64,000 nucleotides of DNA from Sporosarcina ureae DSM 2281. GTDB lineage: Bacteria > Bacillota > Bacilli > Bacillales_A > Planococcaceae. The DNA is taken from assembly GCF_000425545.1 (NCBI RefSeq), contig NZ_AUDQ01000016.1, positions 1 to 64,000 of the forward strand, read 5' to 3'. The stretch's first letter is position 1. Every line of letters starts with the position of its first letter. Positions 44,178-52,063 of the stretch are shown one piece after another. Below the pieces are notes generated by a model, which saw nothing but the letters and a program-made list of their open reading frames with translations, made no database searches and was not told the origin of the DNA. The position numbers were made by a program, and so were the translations under genes.

Positions 44178-45338
44178 TTAATTAGAGATACTACTACCAG
44201 CTTTTAAAAATGACTTGGCGGATTCTACGAGTATATCTGTGTTTTTCATAACGGATTCAAAATCAACCCATTCGACAGGCTCATGAAGTCCAAAACCAGA
44301 GGCACCGATATTTATGGTAGGTATTCCGGCTTGATGGAAAACGGCCGCATCTGTCCATACTTCCCAACCAATTTTTTCAACTTCATGGCCCATTACCGTC
44401 TCATAGGCTTTAGTAGCGTGTTGAATTATTTCTGCATTTTCATCACAAAGTAAAGGGTCTCTTTTGAAGTACCATTCCACTTCCGCTCCTTCAACAGCTT
44501 CTTTTACAACTTGTTCAATTTCAGCTTTTACCGCATCAGCATCTTCATTTGGGAGCGTTCTTCTCTCTACATGAATTTGGCATTCCGGTGCGTATGTCGA
44601 GACTCCGACTCCCCCATTTACCAAGCTCACATGCATAGAAGCCGGTCCAACTAGCGGATCCTTTCTTTCCCTCAGAACTTTTTTATCGAATTGATCTAAG
44701 CCCACCAAGATGGAACCCATTTTAGTAATTGCACTTTCTCCTAAATCCCATCTTGCTCCATGTGCACTGCGGCCAGTAGTTGTAATTTTTGCCCATAAAA
44801 ATCCTCTGTGGGCTACAACCATTTTCAAGTCACTTGGTTCAGTTAAGATACAAGCATCCGCTTTGTGATGCAATACGTAATGATCAGCACCAATACTTGC
44901 ATACTCCTCATCACATATTAGTGCCAAAATCACTTTACCTTTGATTGTTCCTTCTGCGGCAAGTATGGCAGCTGCACTCATTATAGAAGCAACTCCTGCT
45001 TTCATATCACAGCTTCCACGGCCGTACACACGATTTCCTTCTACTGTCGGCTCAAAAGGTTCAATGGTCATTCCCTCTGTTCCTACTGTATCTAGATGCG
45101 CACAGAAACATAGAGTAGGTCCGTCTCCATCACCCAGTTCTGCATATACATTAGGCCGCCCCGGTTCCACAAACTCTATTTCTGCGTGTATATGATGTTT
45201 TCGAAGCCACTCTACTGCGAATTCCGCTATTTTAACCTCATTGTGGCCTTCATGTGGTGCAAGAACGGGGTTAACCGAAGGTATTCTTATTAAATCACGT
45301 AGTAACTCTAATGAATCTGAATTTGTAAGCGCTCTCAT
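44178..45338 (-). CDS. M20 family peptidase (ArgE/DapE/YgeY-like)
   Basis: 386 residues. Metal ligands are visible: His and Asp in LCFCAHLDTVG, Asp in VYGRGSCDMKAGVASIMSAA, the catalytic Glu pair in LICDEEYASIG, Asp/Glu in ILTEPSDLKMVVAHRG and His in ASGFGLHEPVEWV. These zinc amidohydrolases remove acyl or peptide groups from amino acids. Being first in an operon with a diaminopropionate ammonia-lyase, it may deacylate a diaminopropionate conjugate. Ribosome binding site GGGGAGGAG. Confidence 0.9.
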   Translation of the reverse strand: MRALTNSDSLELLRDLIRIPSVNPVLAPHEGHNEVKIAEFAVEWLRKHHIHAEIEFVEPGRPNVYAELGDGDGPTLCFCAHLDTVGTEGMTIEPFEPTVEGNRVYGRGSCDMKAGVASIMSAAAILAAEGTIKGKVILALICDEEYASIGADHYVLHHKADACILTEPSDLKMVVAHRGFLWAKITTTGRSAHGARWDLGESAITKMGSILVGLDQFDKKVLRERKDPLVGPASMHVSLVNGGVGVSTYAPECQIHVERRTLPNEDADAVKAEIEQVVKEAVEGAEVEWYFKRDPLLCDENAEIIQHATKAYETVMGHEVEKIGWEVWTDAAVFHQAGIPTINIGASGFGLHEPVEWVDFESVMKNTDILVESAKSFLKAGSSISN

Positions 45339-45373
45339 CTATATTACTCCTCCCCAATAGAATTCAATCTGCA

Positions 45374-45422
45374 GTGAAGTGTGATATACCACACTTCACT
45401 AGTAATATATCACACTTCACTG
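45374..45422. promoter_or_regulatory. Three-arm operator of the diaminopropionate-type operon
   Basis: AGTGAAGTGTG (45374-45384), CACACTTCACT (45391-45401) and CACACTTCACT (45412-45422). Arms 1 and 2 form a perfect 11-bp inverted repeat with a 6-base centre; arm 3 repeats arm 2 exactly 21 bases (two helical turns) further. The centre TGGTATATCA on the minus strand suits a GntR/FadR-type dimer. It lies 36-84 bases before the M20 gene. Confidence 0.8.
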
Positions 45423-45591
45423 TTTCGGGGAATAGTTATTTGACAATTAAATATTTTTAGATTAATTTGGCGGTTTTTTATTCTCAATACTTGCTGAAGT
45501 ATTTATATGTATGATGTAGATCTACTTTATTCAAATGATCCATCCCACGTCTTGAATAAAGGACCTTAACTAGCCTTTTCTATACAAGCAA

Positions 45592-45621
45592 AAAAACACC
45601 TTTTGACAGAAAGGTGTTTTT
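45592..45621. terminator. Terminator of SLH protein gene 1
   Basis: AAAAACACCTTT and AAAGGTGTTTTT form a perfect 12-bp stem with a 6-base loop, 14 bases past the stop. Confidence 0.88.
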
Positions 45622-45635
45622 CGCTTGTATTTATT

Positions 45636-46880
45636 TTATTGAATGGTATACCCATCAGACGAATTGAATCTCACTTTCATACGGCCGTATTGTGTTTCTA
45701 CATTGAATGTGTACTGATCGAATGTGTACTTCGCATCCGTCACGGGATCCAGCTCGACTTGTTGGGTTGTTGTGACGTGTTTAACAACCGGGTTTTTATT
45801 GCCATATGATAGATATTCTTCTTTAATGACTTTCGCCGCTTCTTTGACCGTCAGCTGGAAGTTTTTCGTGCCGACTGGTGTGAAGTTGAGAGCATTCATT
45901 TTCCATTTGCCGTCTTGCATTTTGAATTGATAAGCTACAAAGCCTCCGACAGAGAAGCCGTTTTGGAATTCAATCGTATTGACGTTGAGCGTGTTCGCAT
46001 CCGGCTGATTGAAATCAAACCGCACGTATGGCTCAAAACGGATGAACGGGAAGACAGATGCATAACACTCTGTGCACGCCTTGTCATAATAAGCCGACAA
46101 GCCATTTCCCGTAAATGATTTCGTTGCATACATGCGCAAAGAAGGCTCAATGTCTGCATAAGATTGGCCGTATATCTGGCCTTCCCTCATGACCTTCTCC
46201 AGTTGGAAAGGCAAGCGGTTGACGAGATCCCACGCTTTGCCTTTCGTCACTTGACCAGTAGCAGGACGAGCATTTTTCACGAGAATCGCACCGTACAGGA
46301 ATTGTGCATAGTGTGCGCGAGTTACGGCATCATTCGGGAAGAATTCACCTTGATACCCTTTCGCAATTCCACTTGCGAACAATGCATTCGCATGTGTGTA
46401 GCCCCAATGATCATTGTAGACATCATAGAATGCGTCGTGCTTAGTCATATGCAGATCGAATGCGATATCGAGAACTTTCGCCATTTGAATGCGTGTGATC
46501 GGTGCCTCTGGATTAAAATAGCCATCTGACCCGCCACTGAAAATACCGGCTGCGGTCAATTTCATGATGGAAGCATAGTAAGGGTGACTCTTCGGTACAT
46601 CGTGGTACGTGACGGTACTGCTTGCTTGGGGTAACTTCAGCGCCTGATCTAGTAACTTGGCCACGTGTTTACGTGAAATCATTTCCTGTGGTCGAAATGT
46701 GCCGTCTGTATAGCCAGCTATGAAGCCTTTATCCTGTAAATAGTGGATTGCTTCATAGTTCGGATGATTCTTCGACACATCCTTGAATTCTTTTGTTGCT
46801 GCTTGCGTGGAATCAAATGATACAAATGAAAACAGAACGATCAATACAGTCCAAACGAAAATCCGACTAGTCTTGTTCAT
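45636..46880 (-). CDS. SLH-domain surface protein 1
   Basis: 414 residues with a signal peptide (MNKTSRIFVWTVLIVLFSFV, cut near TQA-A) and three S-layer homology repeats: FKDVSKNHPNYEAIHYLQDK/GYTDGTFRPQEMISR; YHDVPKSHPYYASIMKL/GGSDGYFNPEAPITR; and FYDVYNDHWGYTHANALFAS/FPNDAVTRAHYAQFLY. They anchor the protein to pyruvylated cell-wall polymer. The C-terminal 200 residues are of unknown function with a CTECY pair. It is a paralogue of the 52.2-kb SLH protein along its whole length. Confidence 0.9.
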   Translation of the reverse strand: MNKTSRIFVWTVLIVLFSFVSFDSTQAATKEFKDVSKNHPNYEAIHYLQDKGFIAGYTDGTFRPQEMISRKHVAKLLDQALKLPQASSTVTYHDVPKSHPYYASIMKLTAAGIFSGGSDGYFNPEAPITRIQMAKVLDIAFDLHMTKHDAFYDVYNDHWGYTHANALFASGIAKGYQGEFFPNDAVTRAHYAQFLYGAILVKNARPATGQVTKGKAWDLVNRLPFQLEKVMREGQIYGQSYADIEPSLRMYATKSFTGNGLSAYYDKACTECYASVFPFIRFEPYVRFDFNQPDANTLNVNTIEFQNGFSVGGFVAYQFKMQDGKWKMNALNFTPVGTKNFQLTVKEAAKVIKEEYLSYGNKNPVVKHVTTTQQVELDPVTDAKYTFDQYTFNVETQYGRMKVRFNSSDGYTIQ

Positions 46881-47286
46881 AATCTTTCCTCCTCAGTGAA
46901 TTATTTTGTCGGCTGTTGGTTACTTGTTATTCATATTCTACCAAGTTTCAAATGATTCGTATATATTTATTTTCGCAATATTGAAAATACTCAAGTGTTA
47001 TTTTTAGTAATGTCTTATATAAGGTTTTTTGTCGTGATGAAAGGCTTTATATTCACCATTTTTTCACAAATATACTTTTTATGGAAATGACATTTGACCT
47101 ATCGTAGGAAGTTTGGTAGCATGAAAAGATTGTTACCCTTTCGACAAGTTTCGATTATGTTTATTGATAGGTTGAAGGATTTAGTATACTACAATGAATA
47201 CATCATGGCCGCCCAGTCTCTCGGTATAACAATTAATGATTTCACTGGGGATAATTTCGACGATAGTGGTCTAAACTTCATTTAAA
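46881..47286. other. Intergenic region between SLH gene 1 and the GMC remnant
   Basis: It holds the SLH promoter region (minus) and a 63-codon plus-strand stretch (47094-47285) without a ribosome binding site. That stretch could be a decayed upstream piece of the GMC oxidoreductase whose 3' end follows. No intact gene. Confidence 0.35.
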
Positions 47287-47427
47287 GCGCAAAACTTATT
47301 TGTTGTGAGTGCGGACAAATTCACTCATAATAGTGGATACAACCCTACTGCAACAGTCGGTGCACGTGCCTACCGTATTACGGAAGGCATTCAGAAATAC
47401 TGTAAACGAGGTAGATTACTCGTCTAA
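47287..47427 (+). pseudogene. 3' remnant of a GMC family oxidoreductase (copy 1)
   Basis: 47 codons: NLFVVSADKFTHNSGYNPTA, then TVGARAYRITEGIQKY, then a stop. This is the C-terminal signature of FAD-dependent glucose-methanol-choline oxidoreductases (NL.V..AS.FPHN.GYNPT.TV.ALAYR.AEGI), including the catalytic-His region. The rest of the gene is absent or scrambled. A similar remnant lies at 53570-53707, also beside an SLH gene. Confidence 0.72.
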
Positions 47428-47450
47428 ACTAAGTAGGAAAGGATGGATGT

Positions 47451-47678
47451 ATGATGAATATAGCAGCAATCGGTGTACCTGGACTCATTATTATCCTTGT
47501 AATTATCTTGATTCTTTTCGGACCTCGTAAATTGCCTGAAGTCGGCTCAGCAGTCGGTAAAACTTTGGCAGAGTTCAAAAAAGCGACAAAAGATATCATG
47601 GGCGATGATGAAGAGAAAGAAAAGACAACTGTTACGCCTTCCAAGACAATTGAAACTGACAAAAAAGATATTAAGTAA
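47451..47678 (+). CDS. tatA: Twin-arginine translocase subunit TatA
   Basis: 75 residues. One membrane helix ([20 protein letters not shown]) with the FGPRKLPE hinge, then the amphipathic helix [19 protein letters not shown] and a charged tail. With TatC it forms a minimal Gram-positive Tat exporter for folded proteins. 12 bases before tatC. Confidence 0.95.
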   Translation: MMNIAAIGVPGLIIILVIILILFGPRKLPEVGSAVGKTLAEFKKATKDIMGDDEEKEKTTVTPSKTIETDKKDIK

Positions 47679-47690
47679 GTAGGTGACAAG

Positions 47691-48602
47691 ATGGATCCGT
47701 ATAGTGATCAAAACCGGAAAAACTCAAACCCCTTAGACAAAAAAGCAAAAGATGAAGAAGCTGCGCTACCCGATCACTCTGCGGAGACTTCTTCCACTGA
47801 ACAACAAGCTGTACCTGAAAAATTGAAACCCGAACCACAACCGGAAGAACCCAGAATGCCACCGCCAGAAGAACCAAAAGATGAAAAGGCTGATGCAGAT
47901 CCTGCATTAATCGAACATCTCACGGACCTTCGGAAACAGCTTATTAAAAGCGTCGTCGTGTTCTTCATTTTCTTCATTGCTGTCTTCAGTACGATCAATC
48001 TGTGGTTCCCGTACGTTACACGGGGCTATACACTGATCGTCCTGAGTCCGCTTGAAGTTATTTCATTCTATACGACGATATCAGCCGCAATGGCGTTCGG
48101 TTTATCTGTTCCGTTCGTCTGTCATTTCCTCTGGCAGTTCGTCAAACCAGGTCTGACGCAGAAAGAAGGACGTTTCTTAAGTCTTTACTCCCCTGCGATT
48201 CTGCTCTTGTTCGTCGGAGGTCTCGCGTTCGGTTATTACGTAGTCAATCCACTGAGCTATAACTTCTTAGTAAAGCTCGGTAAGATGAATTTCGATGTTA
48301 TGATTACAGCAAAAGAATATGCACGTTTCTTATTAATGACAACGATGCCGATAGGTTTGCTGTTTGAGCTTCCAATCGTCGCACTATTCCTGTCTGCTAT
48401 CGGTATTCTGACATCCGAAACGATGAAAAAAGTGAGAAAGTGGTCGTACGTGACGCTCGGCGTAGTGTCCGCACTGATCACGCCTCCTGATTTCTTAAGT
48501 CAGTTGATCATCCTCATTCCAATGATTGCTTTATATGAAGCGAGTATTTTCATTGTCATGAAAACAGAAAAACGACTAGTACCGGATGCAGATGCATCGT
48601 AA
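47691..48602 (+). CDS. tatC: Twin-arginine translocase subunit TatC
   Basis: 303 residues, six membrane helices. The conserved ALIEHLTDLRKQLI begins only at about residue 72, so the first 70 residues are an extra charged, Pro-rich cytoplasmic extension (PEKLKPEPQPEEPRMPPPEE). SPLEVISFYTTISAAMAFGL, YAFGYYVVNPLSYNFL-type spacing and SALITPPDFLSQL are standard. Typical TatC proteins are about 240-260 residues without such an extension. It binds the RR signal. Ribosome binding site AGTAGGTGA. Confidence 0.93.
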   Translation: MDPYSDQNRKNSNPLDKKAKDEEAALPDHSAETSSTEQQAVPEKLKPEPQPEEPRMPPPEEPKDEKADADPALIEHLTDLRKQLIKSVVVFFIFFIAVFSTINLWFPYVTRGYTLIVLSPLEVISFYTTISAAMAFGLSVPFVCHFLWQFVKPGLTQKEGRFLSLYSPAILLLFVGGLAFGYYVVNPLSYNFLVKLGKMNFDVMITAKEYARFLLMTTMPIGLLFELPIVALFLSAIGILTSETMKKVRKWSYVTLGVVSALITPPDFLSQLIILIPMIALYEASIFIVMKTEKRLVPDADAS

Positions 48603-48610
48603 TGCATGAG

Positions 48611-48647
48611 AAAAAGCGTTCCACTTCTATAGTGGGACGTTTTTTTG
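48611..48647 (+). terminator. tatAC terminator
   Basis: CGTTCCACT and AGTGGGACG form a 9-bp stem (one G-T) followed by seven Ts. It is nearly identical to the terminator at 51998-52033; both precede a 21-bp repeat array. Confidence 0.9.
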
Positions 48648-48693
48648 TGATGAAATATACTTAATGGCGCGGTTGCCTAAAAATTCAAGCATT

Positions 48694-48861
48694 CGCTCTA
48701 TGTTGAATATTGATCGCTCTATCCACCTCAGTATCCGCTCTATGACGACGGCTAACCGCTCTATCTACCTCGCTATCCACTCTATCCCGACCGCTAATCG
48801 CTCTATTCAACACGGTATCCGCTCTATATACCTTGTTACCCGCTCATACCACTTCAAACTT
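48694..48861 (+). repeat. 21-bp-period CGCTCTAT array 1 (eight units)
   Basis: Cores start at 48694, 48715, 48736, 48757, 48778, 48799, 48820 and 48841, a constant 21 bases apart. Six are exactly CGCTCTAT, one is CACTCTAT and the last is CGCTCATA. The rest of each unit varies but usually ends in TATC, TAAC or TACC. Units 2 and 4 (...ACCTC..TATC) resemble each other, as do 3 and 5 (...GAC.GCTAA.), hinting at a 42-bp higher order. It lies 47 bases after the tatC terminator. Confidence 0.9.
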
Positions 48862-48914
48862 TTTTTCAAAATCACACATACCAAACACATCTTATTTAAT
48901 TTATTTAAAACTGT

Positions 48915-48943
48915 TTGACAATTAGTAAATGTTGATTTACTAT
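48915..48943 (+). promoter_or_regulatory. Sigma-A promoter with overlapping palindromic operator, ureohydrolase module
   Basis: TTGACA, 17 bases, TACTAT. A perfect inverted repeat TAGTAAAT-GTTG-ATTTACTA (48923-48942) covers the spacer and most of the -10, so a bound protein would block polymerase. The PAS-HTH regulator encoded two genes on is the likely binder (inference). Confidence 0.75.
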
Positions 48944-48983
48944 TAGTAAAAGTTCTTTAAAAAAATTAAAGGTGGTAATTAAT

Positions 48984-49937
48984 ATGACAGAGATGATCTA
49001 CGGCAATACTCCTTGTATGTTAGGGGCTAAAAATATATCAGCAACAAAAGATTTTTCAGATGTAGACGTGATAGTATACGGAATTCCTTGGGAAGGTGCA
49101 GTTACGTGGGGCGATTATACAGGCTGCGAACTTGGTCCAAAAGTAATGCGCTTATGTTCTTCACGCTACTCGGGTTACCTTCCTGAAATCAATGATATGG
49201 ATATTTTCGAACACGTCACACTGGGGGACATGGGAGATATCGACATCGTGCCTGCTGACGTTGACGAAACGATGAAGCGAATCACTGATTTCACTTCAGA
49301 ATTATGGAAATCAGGCAAGTTCATCATTGGTCTTGGCGGCGATCATGGTATTACATATCCTGTCGTGAAAGCGATTGCAGAGCAAGATAAAAAGGTTGGA
49401 ATCATTCATATGGATGCTCACTATGACAACCTCCCATCTCACAATGGTGACCAATTCGCCCGCTGCAGCCCATTTGCTCGTTTGTATGAACAAGAAGGTG
49501 TGCGCAACGAAAGCATCATTCATACAGGTATCCACGGACCTCGTAATAAACCCGAGAGCGGTCGCAATGCGAAAGCCGCTGGCGCAGTAACCATTACGAT
49601 CAATGAAATCCGTGGGCATAAAGATTTGAAAGAGATGGCTAAGGAAATCTATGCACAAGCTTCAAAAGACGTAGATTGCGTCTACTTGACGATTTGTAGT
49701 GATGTTTTGGATTTCGCATTCAATCCAGGCGGTCCAGTAGATGGAAACGGCTTAACTTCTTATGAATTACTAACATTAGTACATGAGATTTGTAAACTTG
49801 GCGTAATCGGTATGGACTTCGTGGAAATTTATCCACAACAAGATCCTAATCAGTTTTCCGCTCATTTTGCTTCTACTTTGATCCTATATGCACTAGCAGG
49901 AAATATCCTTTACAATCAGCAAAGAGAAGAAAAATAA
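48984..49937 (+). CDS. Ureohydrolase (agmatinase/arginase family) with unusual metal site
   Basis: About 317 residues from MTEMIYGNTPC, chosen for AAAGGTGG upstream. Metal-site motifs: GLGGDHGITYP, IIHMDAHYDN and YLTICSDVLDFAFNPGGP. The last aligns with S-x-D-x-D-x-x-DP of agmatinases, but the first Asp, a metal ligand, is Cys (about residue 238); the second Asp is kept. The family hydrolyses guanidino groups to urea. Followed by a PAS-HTH regulator and an Nramp-like transporter, apparently one module. The substrate could be agmatine, guanidine or a guanidino acid. Confidence 0.82.
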   Translation: MTEMIYGNTPCMLGAKNISATKDFSDVDVIVYGIPWEGAVTWGDYTGCELGPKVMRLCSSRYSGYLPEINDMDIFEHVTLGDMGDIDIVPADVDETMKRITDFTSELWKSGKFIIGLGGDHGITYPVVKAIAEQDKKVGIIHMDAHYDNLPSHNGDQFARCSPFARLYEQEGVRNESIIHTGIHGPRNKPESGRNAKAAGAVTITINEIRGHKDLKEMAKEIYAQASKDVDCVYLTICSDVLDFAFNPGGPVDGNGLTSYELLTLVHEICKLGVIGMDFVEIYPQQDPNQFSAHFASTLILYALAGNILYNQQREEK

Positions 49938-50044
49938 GCTACTACTTCCCAGATTACTAGACACTTCGATCGAAAACAGTCGATTTTTCCTTCTTGGTAT
50001 AGGAAAATAAGGAAGAGTATTTAATCTGAGGAGTGTTAAAGGTT

Positions 50045-50680
50045 ATGAAACACAATAAATTGATTTTCGATTCTTATATACGAATGGCTGACGCTATCTA
50101 CAGTGTGTTCAATGTGAATTGCGAAGTGGTCATTCATGATGTGACGAAAGTAGAGTCCTCTTTAATTTATTTAAAAGGTGATGTTACGGGCCGATCTGTT
50201 GGGGCCCCTACTACGGAAGTTATTTTGAAGGAATTGAAGAAGAAGCATGAAAATATTAAAGATCTGAATGGCATCATCACGAATACGATGCGTGGAAAGA
50301 TTATTAAGACTTCCATTGTATTCATTAGAGACATGGATGGCAAAGTGATTGGTTTCCTTGGTATCAATTTGGATATCACGGAAGTCAATCGTCTGCACCA
50401 AGTACTCGAAGAAATGATCAGACCTGATACAAACTATGATGGGCAGCATTTCAATGAAACGTATGCGACCCATATTGATGAAGTGTTCGACAACATCACG
50501 AAAAGCACGATAGTGGAGCTTGGGATCGATGTCGAAAACTTGAAACGTAAAGACCGTATTACCTTTGTGCGACAGCTGGAAAGTAAAGGGATCTTTCTAA
50601 TTCAAGGATCGGCTGATCGTATTGCGGATTTATTAGGTGTATCCAAACAAACAATTTATAACTCACTCGAGGAAAAGTGA
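50045..50680 (+). CDS. YheO-like PAS/HTH transcriptional regulator
   Basis: About 211 residues. An N-terminal YheO-type PAS domain (NCEVVIHDVTKVESSLIYLK, VTGRSVGAPTTEVIL, IVFIRDMDGKVIGFLGINLD) is followed by a C-terminal helix-turn-helix (FVRQLESKGIFLIQGSADRI, ADLLGVSKQTIYNSLEE) as in the DauR/YheO group. It probably senses a small ligand and controls its neighbours. Start: ATG after GAGGAGTG; a GTG four codons earlier is within the ribosome binding site. Confidence 0.87.
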   Translation: MKHNKLIFDSYIRMADAIYSVFNVNCEVVIHDVTKVESSLIYLKGDVTGRSVGAPTTEVILKELKKKHENIKDLNGIITNTMRGKIIKTSIVFIRDMDGKVIGFLGINLDITEVNRLHQVLEEMIRPDTNYDGQHFNETYATHIDEVFDNITKSTIVELGIDVENLKRKDRITFVRQLESKGIFLIQGSADRIADLLGVSKQTIYNSLEEK

Positions 50681-50731
50681 CCTTTCTTTTCCTCACTTAG
50701 TAGGTGAGGAAAACTAGGGGAGGAAAAGAAA

Positions 50732-51982
50732 ATGGTTGCTAACGTACCCGCTACACAGCAAGTTAAGAAAAATGGGTTACTTTCAAAGTTAAAATCGATG
50801 GGACCAGGAGCCATTATTACTGCTTCTTTCATAGGTCCGGGTACTGTCACTACCGCCACTCGTGCAGGTGCTGGATTTGGTTACGCCATTATATGGGCAG
50901 TAGGCTTCTCTATTATCGCAACAATCGTTCTTCAGGAAATGTCTGCACGACTCGGTGTGGTTTCGAAAAAGGGCTTGGGCGAAGCGATACACGACCAATT
51001 CAAACAACCCTTACTAAAATTCGCTTCCATATGGCTCGTCATTATATCTATTGGCGTCGGCTGTGCTGCCTATATTTCGGGTGATTTGATGGGAACGTCC
51101 CTTGGTATCTCTACATTGACGAATATTCCAGCACATATTGTAAGCCCTTTCATCGGTGTAGCGATTCTATTCTTGGGATTGTCGGGCAGTTATAAGTTAA
51201 TCGAAAAATTAATGATTTTCCTCGTCATCGTTATGAGTGTGACGTTCATTACGACAATGATTGTCGTAAAACCTGATATTGGCGCGGTATTTGCGGGAGC
51301 GTTTATCCCAAGCATACCGACCGGTTCGATCATTATGATTATCGCATTGGTCGGAACAACGGTCGTTCCGTATAATTTCTTCATCCACTCCTCCATGGTT
51401 CAGGAACGCTGGACGCAGGTGAGTGACTTGAAGGAAGCAAGGTGGGATACAATCATCTCGATTTGTATCGGTGGGTTAATAACTGCTGCAGTTTTAATCA
51501 CCGCTGCATCTACTATGATGGGCATGGAAGTAACGAGTGTAGCCGACCTTTCTATCCAATTAGAGCCATTATTCGGTTCATGGGCGAAAGTGTTTATCGC
51601 AATCGGTATCTTTGCCGCAGGTTTCTCATCCGCTATCGCAAGTCCCCTTGGCGCAGCAGTCGCAATTAGCAGTGTGTTAAAATGGGAAGGCGGAATGAAG
51701 AATAAAAAGTTCAAAATGGTATTCTCCGGTGTTATTATCATTGGTATTATCACATCGGCAATTGGTTTCAGTCCACTTGATGTATTGCTAGCAGCACAGG
51801 CGCTGAATGGAATTCTGCTTCCAATTGTAGCGATATATCTATTTATGATTATGAATAATAAACAATTACTCGGAGATCAGCGCAACTCAACTTTACTCAA
51901 TGTCATTGGAGCTATCGTCATCTTGATCGCGATTTTCCTAGGTGGCTATAGTTTAGTGGATGCGGTTCAAGTGTACTTGTAA
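50732..51982 (+). CDS. Nramp-related transporter lacking canonical metal motifs
   Basis: 416 residues, eleven or so membrane helices with the Nramp fold pattern (GPGAIITASFIGPGTVTTAT, LQEMSARLGVVSKKGLGEAI, GTTVVPYNFFIHSSMVQERW, SSAIASPLGAA). The TM1 metal motif DPGN is GPGT (residues 35-38) and the TM6 MPHN is VPYN, so the Asp, Asn and Met that bind Mn/Fe are absent. A non-metal substrate is likely, perhaps the guanidino compound cut by the ureohydrolase (inference). Ribosome binding site AGGGGAGG. Confidence 0.85.
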   Translation: MVANVPATQQVKKNGLLSKLKSMGPGAIITASFIGPGTVTTATRAGAGFGYAIIWAVGFSIIATIVLQEMSARLGVVSKKGLGEAIHDQFKQPLLKFASIWLVIISIGVGCAAYISGDLMGTSLGISTLTNIPAHIVSPFIGVAILFLGLSGSYKLIEKLMIFLVIVMSVTFITTMIVVKPDIGAVFAGAFIPSIPTGSIIMIIALVGTTVVPYNFFIHSSMVQERWTQVSDLKEARWDTIISICIGGLITAAVLITAASTMMGMEVTSVADLSIQLEPLFGSWAKVFIAIGIFAAGFSSAIASPLGAAVAISSVLKWEGGMKNKKFKMVFSGVIIIGIITSAIGFSPLDVLLAAQALNGILLPIVAIYLFMIMNNKQLLGDQRNSTLLNVIGAIVILIAIFLGGYSLVDAVQVYL

Positions 51983-51997
51983 GAATGGTTGCATAAG

Positions 51998-52033
51998 AAA
52001 AAGCGTTCCACTTTTAAAGTGGGACGCTTTTTT
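51998..52033 (+). terminator. Terminator of the ureohydrolase module
   Basis: AAAAAGCGTTCCACTT pairs with AAGTGGGACGCTTTTT around a 3-4 base loop. Near-duplicate of the tatC terminator. Confidence 0.9.
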
Positions 52034-52063
52034 CGTGTATGTAAGAGATTCTATTTCATTATC

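Noticed and set aside
48694..48861. CRISPR-like array
   Set aside because: The conserved core is only 8 bases, the period is 21 and there are no cas genes; repeats and spacers do not have CRISPR proportions.
48664..48918. An 84-codon plus-strand frame through repeat array 1, with a seven-residue repeat (RSI...)
   Set aside because: It has no ribosome binding site, and the equivalent frame in array 2 contains a stop. The open frame follows from a 21-bp period (seven codons) that happens to lack stops.
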